Assembly: GCA_030762895.1 (NCBI GenBank)
Contig: CM061068.1
Coordinates: forward strand, 42,394,783 to 42,458,782
Direction: 5' to 3'
Source of the DNA: Sophora flavescens
Lineage: Eukaryota > Streptophyta > Magnoliopsida > Fabales > Fabaceae
DNA: 64,000 bases
Position 1 is the first letter of the stretch; each line of letters starts with the position of its first letter. Positions 48,801-57,889 of this stretch are shown piece after piece. The notes beneath the pieces were generated by a model. That model saw only the letters and a list, made by a program, of their open reading frames with translations, did no database searches and was not told where the DNA came from. The translations under genes were made by a program, and so were the position numbers.

Positions 48801-50247
48801 TGTTGGTGAGACGCCGGCAAGTGTACCGGGTCGTCGCAAGTAATAAAATTAACACAGTAAGTAATTACCGAGGTCGAACTCAGGGATTGGGCTACCAATT
48901 CGACTAATCCGCGGGAAATCCGATACGTTTGGTCAAGTTACAGAAGGTGGTTGAGAGAGAGAGATTAATATCAAAATTTCAATTAACAAATCTAATAAAG
49001 TAATTAACTAAAAATCAGAAATTAAAATGTCCAAGGTCACAAATCCACCTACCCAATACGTATTCCCAAGTGATGATGAACTCCTCCCTAAGTTCAATTA
49101 CAATGTCAACCGGGACCCCTAAATTCTCCTAAATCCACTCTCGTGCTCATTAGGACGTATTCGACGATTGGATTAATTACTTACTAGGTCTCATAATCCT
49201 AATCTCGAATTTGATTAATTCTTGTTCCCTATAAGGTTGCACTAATCTCCTACTCACTCTCGTGCAATATTCGATTAGCGATCCCAATTCAAGTTCTAAA
49301 ACGCGAATCGCCGTTCGGCCTCAAACACGTTTAACTAGTCAATCACGCAAAACATATGATCAACGCAATCAAATCAGAATCGGAAAACAAGAATTGAATT
49401 AAAGGAGAAAGACATACATCATATCGGATTTACATCGCCATGGGTGGCTTCATCGTTCCCTCGGACGAGGGGATTAGTTCCTCATGCTCATAGACAAACA
49501 ATCGGAATTCATCCTAAGACTAAGAATAAGAAAAGAGAAGAGGGAGACGCAGCCCCAGAATAAGGATTCTAAAAGATCTACAAAAGTTCTGATCCAAAAA
49601 GTCCTCCTTTTCTGTTCTGATCTGTTCTATTTATAAGGAGGCCACGCGTCACGGCCGTGATGGCCATCACGGCCAGGCCGTGACGGCTTCTGTTTCTGGC
49701 GCACTTATGGAATTTAAACCATCGCGACGCGAAGGATGTCTCGCGACGCGAGCCTTCTTTTTCACGGCCCGTGATGTGAATCATGGCTAGGCCGTGATGG
49801 TCTCTGACTTGTGTGGATTTTTTGTCACGGCCGTGATACACATCACGGCTAGGCCGTGATGGTCTCTGACTTCTGTGGGTTTTTGGTCACGGCCGTGATA
49901 CACATCACGGCTAGGCCGTGATGGTCTCTGACTTCCAAGTCTTCAAACTCTCGCGGGGCGAGCTTCCTCTCGCGGGGCGAGAATCTCCAGAATGGCAATC
50001 TCCACTATTTCTTGACTTTCCTTAATTCTCAGAGCTTCACTTATTGACCTGAAAACAACACAAGCAACCACAAGCGTAATTCTATCCAAAAGAAGCTAAA
50101 AACTACACAAAAGACGCAAAACGAGTCAAAGTCCAACTTAGGAACAAAACAAGGCAAATTTGGGCGAAAACGAGATTGAACTCGACTAATTAGCACGTAA
50201 ACCACCGTCTTACTAGTTATAAAACTAGATAAGCCAGAGGCTTATCA
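48801..50247 (-). repeat. TR-GAG-2 5' LTR
   Basis: 1447 bp, with TATA box at 49635-49629 (minus) and palindrome cassette 49645-49985. By eye it differs from the 3' LTR by about 2-3 percent. Confidence 0.95.
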
Positions 50248-50252
50248 ATGAG

Positions 50253-50881
50253 GAGCATTGAAAGAAAGTTAATAAAACTGTACTTATCTTCAATTTTCTA
50301 TCATATCATTACAGAGTACAGCATTCCATTAACTATTGCATAATATAGAATACTAAGTGTTTTTAAAAGATTAATCAAATTTGTTAGATTCCCATGACAC
50401 CGTCCTAGTACCATGAGTAGAGTGGCAGATACCATGAACCCAGCATTGATGATGAAAAACAGTGTGGCAGGATAAGAATTCTAAAGGTATATTAGTATCT
50501 AAACATAAAGGTATATATTTTACACAAATATCAATCCATAACATACAAATTACAAAGGCAGATTTTTTTTGGGCAGAACTCATTTCAACTGACAGGAGAT
50601 GAACAAGTCAATATGCTAAAATGAGATTTCCTTGGCCTTCAATGCCCGATAATACCCTCTTCTACAGCATACAGAGATGAACATTTAATAGTAATCAACA
50701 TTCAACTCTAATACAATTTCATTTGCAAAGGGTGAAGAACAATACAATCTCAAAACGGTGGAGTTCTAAGGTGTAAACATTGAAATGGACAAGGACACCT
50801 TACAGCAACATCATAATATTTCTGTATCAACTTCAACTCAACATAAGGAGCATAAAAGAAACTTCCATAAACTCACCTCAC
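50253..50881. other. Intron-like DNA downstream of the captured syntaxin exon
   Basis: Minus-strand continuation after the exon's splice donor. AT-rich, no further exon recognised; probably the captured host intron. Confidence 0.4.
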
Positions 50882-51021
50882 CTGGATGAAAGAACTACTT
50901 GTGGAACAAAAGGAGTGTAAGATGTTTCCCTCTCAGCTGCAAGACGCTGTGCCTTCTTGAATTCCTTCAATACTGACTGAAAATCTTTTGCAAGCTTAGC
51001 ATATGTTATCTTCTTGTTTGC
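50882..51021 (-). pseudogene. Captured exon of a SYP2-type (SYP22-like) Qa-SNARE syntaxin
   Basis: The minus strand has acceptor TTTGCAG (ending 51022), then a 140 base exon of 46 codons plus two bases, then donor CAG/GTGAGG at 50881. It encodes ANKKITY, AKLAKDFQSVLKEFKKAQ and AAERETSYTPFVPQ. This is the linker between the Habc helices and the SNARE helix of vacuolar/prevacuolar syntaxins SYP21/22/23, in which a KDFQ.VLKEF.KAQ...AAERE..YTPFVP segment is conserved. The frame is open with no stop. No other syntaxin exon was found on either side, so a single exon with parts of its introns was picked up. It lies in CACTA-3 between the terminus and the transposase, in the same direction as transcription, so it could be spliced into transposon transcripts. 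Confidence 0.82.
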
Positions 51022-52449
51022 CTGCAAACACAAGAAAGGCCTTCAATATATCCTTTTTTCCAAGGTAAAACAATTGAAGATCATGTTACCCAATAAATCA
51101 AATCAATATATAACTGCAAAAACTACAGAACAGGCATTCTAAGCATGTCCAAGGAAATTTGAGCAACAATATCACAGGCACAAAGCAATTGCAGAAGCTG
51201 ATGAATTGCCGCAGCAAAACGGACTTATAGAAGAAATGCTCCATAAATGCACACTGTTACACTCTGGAATTGGAAAGGTTAATGGATCTTTGGTGTTAAG
51301 GTTTGGGATTGAGACATGATGTGGTGTGATTCCTCTCTAAGTCCATTGAAGACTCCTAAGAATGATGCTACATGCAAGATCATTGGCTAATTCTAATGAG
51401 CTTATTCCTCTGTAAGTTTTTCTCATGATTCCATGAATACCCCACAAAACTGTTTTATTTGAAAAGATTTTACCAGCTCTTATCCCATCTTATAATAGAT
51501 TCAATTCAGAAACCATTTTCCTTTATGGATTTACTTAAAGCTTAGAAGTCAAAGGCCAGGGAGCATGGATACTACACGAGACCCATATACAATGTCACAC
51601 ATATATGACAAAGTTTAAAGATTATCAGACATTACACGGAAATGACACAAGATGTACAAGATTAATATAAACACAAATCTTAAATTAAAGAGAGAAATAA
51701 TAATTTTAAAGTAAATACGAGTCATTGTAAAATTTAATATAAGAAATAATCCAAACATTCTTTAATTGTTTGAAGCCTGACCACTTTAACTTTCTCTGTT
51801 GCAGAAGTTTTACAAGGTAGGGTATTTCCCTCCATGTTTGATTGGATATTTATGCGGTCTGCAATATAATAATATACTTAGAAATACTTATTTCTTGAAG
51901 CAACTAATATATCAAGAGTTAATTCTCTAAATCTAACATAACTTGATCATCCTCCACTAAGGAAAAAAGAATTAGCCACCAGAAAGTAAAAGTAAAAGTC
52001 ATCCTCAGCTTTATTTTTAAAGAAAACTATGCAGTCATCATAAAGATATAATATGGCGGCTCTTGTAACTGAAAGTAGAAACAGGAGTCCTATTTTGTTC
52101 ACACTGCATAATCTACTACATTTAAGAGTTGTCTTTAACTTGCAGCTTTTCAAAATTAAACATTTTGAGCCCTTTTTATGGGGGGAGTGAAGGGTTAAAA
52201 AAGCATCCTGAACATGTATGTAATCTTACTGCAATGAAAATTTGATATTAAGCAACATGACCAGTAGAATCTATGTTTTATTATCCAACACTTGTTCATG
52301 GTGGCACAAATTACACAAGCATTTGAGAAAAGAGCCTAGTTACTTGCTCATTACCTCTCATTGTTACCAAACTCGGACCAAGAACTCTCAGACACAAGAA
52401 CTACATTCATTTTCGTTCGCAATAGGGGAGAGGGACATAGAAAGCATAC
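51022..52449. other. Intron-like DNA between CACTA-3 leader and syntaxin exon
   Basis: AT-rich with no recognised exon on either strand. It probably contains captured host intron on the left and CACTA-3 leader intron on the right. Confidence 0.4.
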
Positions 52450-52640
52450 CTTGGTCGTAGGTGGTGTGGTGATGAGTGGCCGGTGGAGCAATGGGGGCGT
52501 GAGAGGGAGTCTGAGGCGTGAGAGCAACAGTGAGAGGGAGAAGGCATGAGAGGGGACGAGCTCTGCGGAGATGGCAACCCTAGACTTGAATTGATAAGGT
52601 CAGTGGTACACAGAAACTGGGAATTGAAGGATGAAAGGAT
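52450..52640 (-). promoter_or_regulatory. Probable leader exon of CACTA-3 transcript
   Basis: Minus strand: C/T-rich segment (CTTCTCCCTCTCACTGTTGC and similar) ending at a donor AAG/GTATGC near 52450. The position and composition resemble the leader of CACTA-1 at 3600-3970. The short open frame through it is not taken as protein. Confidence 0.4.
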
Positions 52641-52654
52641 ACGCGCGCACGGGT

Positions 52655-52914
52655 ATATCACCTAAGATAGCGTTTCCTTGTGGAACCGCTATCTTAGGTT
52701 GTTAGTTAAGATAGCGTTTCCGTGTGGAACCGCTATCTTTTCCTGCAGTGGCACTTTCAATAGCGGTTCCTATAGGAAACGCTATCTTAGGTGATACCTA
52801 AGATAGCGTTTCCTAAAGGAAACGCTATTAAAAGTCCCCCCATCACTTTTAATAGCATTTCCACACGGAAATGCTATAAAAGGTGCGTTATTAAAAGCCT
52901 AATTTGTTGTAGTG
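52655..52914. repeat. CACTA-3 right subterminal repeats and terminus
   Basis: ACCTAAGATAGCGTTTCC and its complement appear six or more times with alternating orientation, with decayed copies (AATAGCATTTCC) near the end at 52914. Next bases ATT would be the target duplication; the partner is lost. Confidence 0.88.
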
Positions 52915-53064
52915 ATTACAAATTAGTGTAAAAAAATAAGTAATCGACATTTAATAGTGTAATCTAAGCAACTATTTTTATAGAACAATATGTTGTCAAG
53001 TCTTACATTTAATTGCATAAGAAAATATTTAAAATACAATAAAAATAACATAATAGTAAACTTC

Positions 53065-53745
53065 CTATTCAGACTCGGTATCGTCATCTAATTGTACGTC
53101 CGACTCTTCTTCTTCATGCATTGAGTCATCACTTTGGATTTCTTCCTCTGATGATGCATGCATGGATGCCTGATTACCAATGACCACTTCTTCCCCTTCA
53201 TTTGCAGATCCCAACATGCCAGTAATACGCTCAACCTCAATTACTTCATTGACATATGACGATTCATCAGCCTGGAATGGCGTCTCATCCTCTGCATCAT
53301 CGATTTCTATGCGACCCCTAGGCTTGGTAGTGACTGCAACACACCAACCTCGTTTGTCTGTTCTCATTGCTGGATAAGGGACATAATAAACTTGTTTTGC
53401 ATTCTGAGCAATTATAAACGGATCAAACTATTGATATCTTCTATCCATGCGAATGTCCACAATTCCATACTTGGGATACATTTTTGTTCCTGTCCTCGAT
53501 GGATCAAACCAGTTACAATAAAATAAGACTACTTTTTTAGGATTAGTAGTTGTATTGTATTGTAACTCGTATATGTGTTTTATGACCCTATAAAAATCAC
53601 CGGTACCTTCACCCTGTACGACAACCCCGCTATTAATTGTCTTTTTGCCCACGTTCCATTCATCTGTGTGTAATTTGTACCCATTAACAAAGTATGTATG
53701 CCATGATCTAACACAGCTATAGGGCTCATACGCTAAATCTCTCAA
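53065..53745 (-). pseudogene. CACTA-2 TNP2 C-terminal remnant (DUF4216)
   Basis: Minus strand: LAYEPYSCVRSWHTYFVNGY, TINSGVVVQGEGTGDFYRVI, VLFYCNWFDPSRTGTKMYPK, then after one stop (RRYQ/stop/FDPF) IIAQNAKQVYYVPYPAMRTD and an acidic tail ending DDTESE. The NSGV and AQNAKQVYYV blocks are the DUF4216 signature of the TNP2 C-terminus. DUF4218, the catalytic core and the N-terminal zinc domain are absent from 53746-54860, so most of the gene was deleted. CACTA-2 therefore depended on a relative for movement after that loss. Confidence 0.82.
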
Positions 53746-53967
53746 GTGCTAATTAGTCACACTTAACGGTTGTTGATACACTTACGAATAGGTAAGTCAT
53801 ATTAAATAATTACTTTTTTTCAATTATATAAAATTAATTTGAATAAGATATTAAACTATTATAAGTGTTGGCTTACTTAATTAATTACTTAAATATTATT
53901 TATTTAATCTTCCCATTTAATTATATTGTCTTTATGTCTTGTGAGACTTAACACCTATTATATAAGT

Positions 53968-54101
53968 TTTTTTTTTTTTTTGATAGGCAAATGTTAGTAA
54001 TTAGTGTGTTATGTTAGTGGAGGGAGTTGAACCCATGATCTCCTTATTACTCCAAACCCTATATCCGTCCCCCAAGCTACCTTGACCACCTTATCATTCT
54101 C
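53968..54101 (-). mobile_element. tRNA-type SINE with 17 bp target duplication
   Basis: On the minus strand it starts with a pol III A-box-like GGTAGCTTGGGGG and a B-box-like GGTTCAACTCC and ends in a run of about 14 A. It is flanked by ACACCTATTATATAAGT (53951-53967) and ACACCTGTTATATAAGT (54102-54118), one mismatch in 17. Length 134 bp. Inserted in CACTA-2. Confidence 0.85.
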
Positions 54102-54118
54102 ACACCTGTTATATAAGT

Positions 54119-54861
54119 GCCAACTACAAATTGACACTTGAGAGACTTATGATTTATTTGATCATAGTATTATTTAATTTTAAGTATCAAATAATTTATT
54201 TATTTATTTATTTAGTTTTTATTTTCCTTTTCAATCATTAATTCTGAATCATCACAAGCTTGTGCCGGAACCACTATCACATTGTCCTAGGTATATGGGA
54301 CGAAAAATTTGATATATATTATTTTTTATGTAAAAGTATTAGTAAGTAAATTTGTATTTACTTATTCAAATTGATTTAAATATATTTATTACTTTACTGT
54401 GATAATTTTTTCTAAATTCGTTATACGTACCATGCAATTTTTTCACTCTTCCGCACACCAATACTTACTTAGACATCGCTTCCTATCACATTTCACCATA
54501 ACCACGAGGAATTGTTGCACCAATGATATCGCCGTGCTACAAGTATTCGGGATCGATGGAATTCCTTTATCACTTACTGACATACTTAGAGTGCGCTTAC
54601 TTACTCCTTAATTAATTAAATAGCTAATTAATTCATTGTTTTAACTACATAATTTTATTCTTAAAATTAAATTGCATCAATAATGTATAAGGATAATAAC
54701 CCACTAAAAAAGTCATACAATATTTAATTCCAACAGCAACCCAAACTCAAAACAAACTAATCAAAAAATACAAAACAAATATTCCTAAATTATAAAAGTT
54801 CCAAAACAATTTCCTAAACAAAAATTGACATTTTCATAAAAATAAAATATTGTTCAATCAG
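54119..54861. other. CACTA-2 AT-rich internal spacer
   Basis: No gene recognised. The open frame at 54399-54611 has no family motif. This is where the deleted part of the CACTA-2 transposase should lie. Confidence 0.5.
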
Positions 54862-55290
54862 TCAAAAAATACCTGACAGTGGTAGCTCCTCCTGACAGTG
54901 GTGGTTGTTGTGGTGGTGGCCTGAAAAGCCAAAGAGGGAAATCAAAACTCGGTAACTCAACAATGGGAAGGGAAAAACCATTAAACTCAACAACTTAGCA
55001 ACCCAACATACCTGGTGGAGGCGCGCGGTGGCTGGACAGAGGCGCGATGGAAGAAGGCAGATAAGAAGGGTAGGGGAAGGTTTCTGGCGCGGTGGAGGAG
55101 AAAATGGAAGGAGGGTTGTGGTCAGAGGCAGAGGGGGGAAGGAAGAGGTACGATGGAGGCTTGGAGGCTCACCGGAGATGCGGTGGAGGCTCGCCGGAGA
55201 TACGATGCAGAGGGGAATAGAGAAGGCGGAGAGAATAGAGAGAGAGGGGGAAATGAAAAGAAAGGGGGGAAGGGTTGGCGCTGGTGTATA
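54862..55290 (-). promoter_or_regulatory. Probable CACTA-2 leader region
   Basis: Purine-rich on plus, C/T-rich on minus, the same composition and place as the leaders of the other two CACTA elements. The long open frames on both strands arise from this bias and are not taken as genes. Confidence 0.4.
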
Positions 55291-55667
55291 ATGTGAATTT
55301 AGTGACGGTCTTTTTAAATTACCGACGGTCTTATCCGTCGGTAAATCCAAAATTCAAATTTCCGACGGAAATATCCGTCGGTACTATTGTAAATTATTTC
55401 CGACGACTATTTTGTCGGTAATTACCGATGGCTTATTTGGTCGGTACACTCTGGCACCAAAAAATTAGCATTCCCGCATTGAGTATCGAGGATTTACCGA
55501 CGGAAAAGCCCACGGTACCACTACTGGTGGACTTTCCGTCCGTAAATTTAGAATCTTTTGGTATTCATGCTTACCGACGGCTTAGTCCATCGGAAATCTT
55601 CTCACTACCGATAGAACTGATGTCCGTCGGTAATTATCCATCGGTAATCCACCCTTTTCTTGTAGTG
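55291..55667. repeat. CACTA-2 right subterminal repeats and terminus
   Basis: About fifteen copies of TCCGTCGGTA, ACCGACGG and variants in both orientations lead to TTTTCTTGTAGTG at 55667. Confidence 0.9.
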
Positions 55668-55719
55668 ACACATATACATGTATTTACTGTTATAGAAAGA
55701 CAGAAATCGGGGTGTTACA

Positions 55720-56080
55720 ACAAGCTTGTGAGCAACCACATTACCTTCCCTCCTAGCAAACTTAACAACATAGTTTGTTATCAAATTTAAAATGTCCCTA
55801 CAATGCATGCGAAAATTAAAGGAGTCAGCTACTGGCTTGCAATCCACCTCAAAAATAACCTTCTCCAAGCCCAGGTCAATCACCCATTGGATGCCTTCCA
55901 AGAGAGCCAAGGCTTCACCTTCCAAACTCCTCACCATAGGATTGGACCAATCGGACTTAGCAAGGACAAAAGATCCATGATCATCACGTAAACAAATCCC
56001 AAAAGAAGACATATTTTCACTTTTGAAAGCACCCGCATCTATATTGCACTCCATCCATGGGGATACTATGTACAATGTTG
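55720..56080 (-). pseudogene. RNase H-like (RVT_3) fragment, split by gypsy-A
   Basis: Minus strand: MECNIDAGAFKSENMSSFGI, CLRDDHGSFVLAKSDWSN, LEGEALALLEGIQWVIDLGL, EKVIFEVDCKPVADSFN, VVKFARREGNVVAHKL. The acidic residues of RNase H (D in NIDAG, E in EGEALAL, D in EVDC) and the RREGN..AH.L end are visible. Such domains end plant LINE ORF2 proteins and also occur as stand-alone host sequences; no RT is adjacent, so the parent is uncertain. The frame runs straight into the LTR at 55719 and resumes at 14583. Confidence 0.85.
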
Positions 56081-56101
56081 AAAACTTGATATTTAAATAA
56101 T

Positions 56102-56136
56102 ATGACTCTTTCTTCATAAAAAAAAAATGACTCTTT
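56102..56136. mobile_element. Minute poly-A insertion with 10 bp duplication
   Basis: ATGACTCTTT (56102-56111) is repeated at 56127-56136. Between them is CTTCAT plus nine A. This is the footprint of a severely 5'-truncated LINE or SINE copy. Confidence 0.65.
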
Positions 56137-56313
56137 TTTATTCGAACACTTATAATATAACACATAAATGATAATCTTGAACATATGTACAGGATACATT
56201 TATTTTAATTTTACACATGATAAAGAACAATATTCCATTCTATTCATTATAATACATGATCTACCTAAGTGTCAAATCTTAAACAAAAATATTCCATTTT
56301 ATTCTAGGAAGAA

Positions 56314-56350
56314 CTAGTGTTTTTGACCCGTGCAATGCACGAGTTAAAAA
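56314..56350 (-). mobile_element. Helitron-like 3' terminus
   Basis: Minus strand: hairpin CTCGTGCATTGCACGGGT, then CAAAAACA and CTAG followed by T. This is the Helitron 3' signature (GC-rich hairpin about ten bases before CTRR, insertion before T). The 5' end (TC) should lie to the right but was not located. Confidence 0.5.
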
Positions 56351-57161
56351 CAATTTTAATATAAAATTTATATAATTTATAATTAAAATAATTTTTTATA
56401 CATAATTATTCATTGTAAGTATATTTTATTTAAAATTATTGTGCACAAACTTATGTTATCTGTACTCATCTTTCCTTTACATAAAAATGACTTGTATACA
56501 ATACATCCCTCAAATTAATTGTATCCACTATTATTTATCCTTAAAAAACAATTCAATTTTTCATCACTTTACCTTCTGCGCTCCTACAATCTTTTGTTCG
56601 AGCTACACCATGCGGTGCAAGATATTATAGAACTCATTTTCACCCTTCAAATATTTTGATATGTCTTTGTTCTTTATTTTGGTTGAAAAAGTTTGCAGTA
56701 TATCTAAGATATGCACCATTGAATAACATATTAACACAACCTCTGAGAAGCCATCAACCATTAAATAATTTATCAAATCAAAACCGGAGAAATTAAAAGA
56801 TTAAAAATACATGAATTTTAAAGGGAATGATCCACATGAAAGTAAAATAATAACATATGTTGAAGCAAGTCATAAATGTTAGTGTCTTATTATTTAACGC
56901 TGCAATTTTATTATCATAGAGTAATACATTTTTATTGCTTTCGAAATTCAAAAAATATTAAGTCTTAATATTTATTGATTGTAATGTTGAATGTTGACTA
57001 TTTCCATTTTTTATTTTTCATTTTTAATGCAATAGACTTTTGAGATCCAATATCTGGTCCATGTGCTTTGATCGACGTATATGATTAAGATGAGGTGGGT
57101 GCGTAATAGAGCGACACGTGTTAGAAATGTTCCTACATACATTTTCATATGTATAAATTAT

Positions 57162-57192
57162 TAGTAAATGGACCCGTGCCATACACGGGAAT
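57162..57192 (-). mobile_element. Second Helitron-like 3' terminus
   Basis: Minus strand: hairpin CCCGTGTATGGCACGGGT, then CCATTTA and CTAA followed by T. Same arrangement as the terminus at 56314, 850 bases away and in the same direction. A TC 5' end is possible in the TATAGATTATAGA repeats near 61200-61225, but this is a guess. Confidence 0.45.
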
Positions 57193-57320
57193 ATGCTAAT
57201 TTTTTTAAGATTTCATTTTTAAATATGTAATTATTGATTTCACGTTTTGTGGTTTAAATTTTTTTATGGGGAATGATATACCCAAAATTGTTAAAAGATT
57301 ATTTTGTCTTAATCGGTGAT

Positions 57321-57640
57321 CACAAATTGTAACAGATATTAACTTGATAGTTTTTATTAATATTACAATACAGATAATGGCTCTTAAGTGTAAATAGTAA
57401 GTACATACTGTCTACTACATAAAGAATATATAAAAAGCATAATATTTGATTTACAAATTGTAAATGGTAAGATATTATACATAAGAAAAGCATAATATAT
57501 CACAAATTGTAATAGATATTAACTTAATAATTATTATTAATATTACAATACAGATAATGGCTCTTAAGTGTAAAAAGTAAGTACATATTGTCTACTACAT
57601 AAACAATATATAAAAAACATAATATTTGAAAATAGACATT
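57321..57640. repeat. 180 bp tandem duplication
   Basis: CACAAATTGTAAYAGATATT at 57321 recurs at 57501, and the following GATAATGGCTCTTAAGTG block recurs at the same spacing. Two units, AT-rich, non-coding. Confidence 0.85.
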
Positions 57641-57889
57641 AAAGTTTTATTGTGAATTTGTTTTTTTTAAAACAAATTGTAAATTAACACTAACCATTTC
57701 TTCTCTCAGTACCTTAATATCGCACTTTTATGGACATTTAATAGTAAATATATATTTTCAAAGCAACAACAATTTAAGATGATTAAACATTTCTTAGTGT
57801 AATTTATTTGAACATTAATGCTAAATATGTCCCAATGATCTTGGCAATGATATGAATTTTTAGAGAAAAAATTATTATTTGTCTTATGT

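Larger units (their letters stand above)
44684..50247 (-). mobile_element. TR-GAG-2: complete gag-only Athila-related retroelement
   Basis: 5564 bp, minus orientation, with perfect duplication ATGAG at 44679-44683 and 50248-50252. The two LTRs (50247-48801 and 46110-44684) run TGATAAGCC...CTCACCAACA. The internal part is 2.69 kb: primer site, one gag-like frame, the GCGCTTGTTTAACG/GGGAGGCAACCC spacer motif and a polypurine tract, with no pol. Homologous to TR-GAG-1 throughout, but in a different subfamily. Confidence 0.95.
39644..52914 (-). mobile_element. CACTA-3 transposon, left end deleted
   Basis: The right terminus ...CCTAATTTGTTGTAGTG at 52914 reads CACTACAACAAATTAGGC on the minus strand, a CACTA end. 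Inverted subterminal motifs ACCTAAGATAGCGTTTCC follow. Minus-strand genes: leader exon ~52640-52450, captured syntaxin exon, TNP2 44392-41148 and second gene 40970-39644. No matching left terminus or AGATAGCG motif occurs to the left, so that end was lost in the deletion that also truncated TR-GAG-1. TR-GAG-2 interrupts at 44684-50247. It lies in CACTA-2, about 150 bases past the stop of that element's TNP2. That one element spans from the right terminus to the TNP2 is inferred from collinear order. Confidence 0.75.
31794..55667 (-). mobile_element. CACTA-2 transposon (23.9 kb with nested inserts)
   Basis: The left end CACTACAAAAAAAACACG and right end ...CTTTTCTTGTAGTG form the terminal repeat. 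Flanks ACA (31791-31793, 55668-55670) are the 3 bp duplication, confirmed because the uninterrupted LTR copy near 21940 reads AATAAACACACATATACATG. Subterminal motifs TTCCGTCGG and ACCGACGG crowd both ends. Its own genes are on the minus strand: a leader at 55350-54860, a TNP2 C-terminus at 53745-53065 and the second gene at 34341-32576. The transposase N-terminal part is gone. CACTA-3 and two retroelements sit inside. Confidence 0.92.
14584..55719 (-). mobile_element. gypsy-A: Ty3/gypsy retrotransposon, expanded by nested insertions
   Basis: Minus orientation. The 5' LTR occupies 55719-55668 plus 31793-26369, the internal part 26368-21983 and the 3' LTR 21982-14584. LTRs start TGTAAC and end GTTACA. 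The flanks GCAAG (14579-14583) and ACAAG (55720-55724) are a 5 bp target duplication with one change. The 3' LTR is about 3.68 kb without its nested insert. The two LTRs differ by a few percent by eye, so the insertion is old enough to have gathered many nested elements. The internal region is only ~3.1 kb once the nested solo LTR is removed, and no gag is seen. Confidence 0.9.

Noticed and set aside
51170..51270. Possible additional syntaxin exon near the captured one
   Set aside because: Codons on either strand do not resemble any SYP2 segment and no splice sites fit.
52407..52661. 84 codon minus frame rich in Ser/Pro/His
   Set aside because: Looks like a transposon leader exon; no similarity recognised and no syntaxin residues.
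54862..55350. 162 codon minus frame and two plus frames
   Set aside because: C/T-biased leader and subterminal repeats of CACTA-2; no conserved domain.
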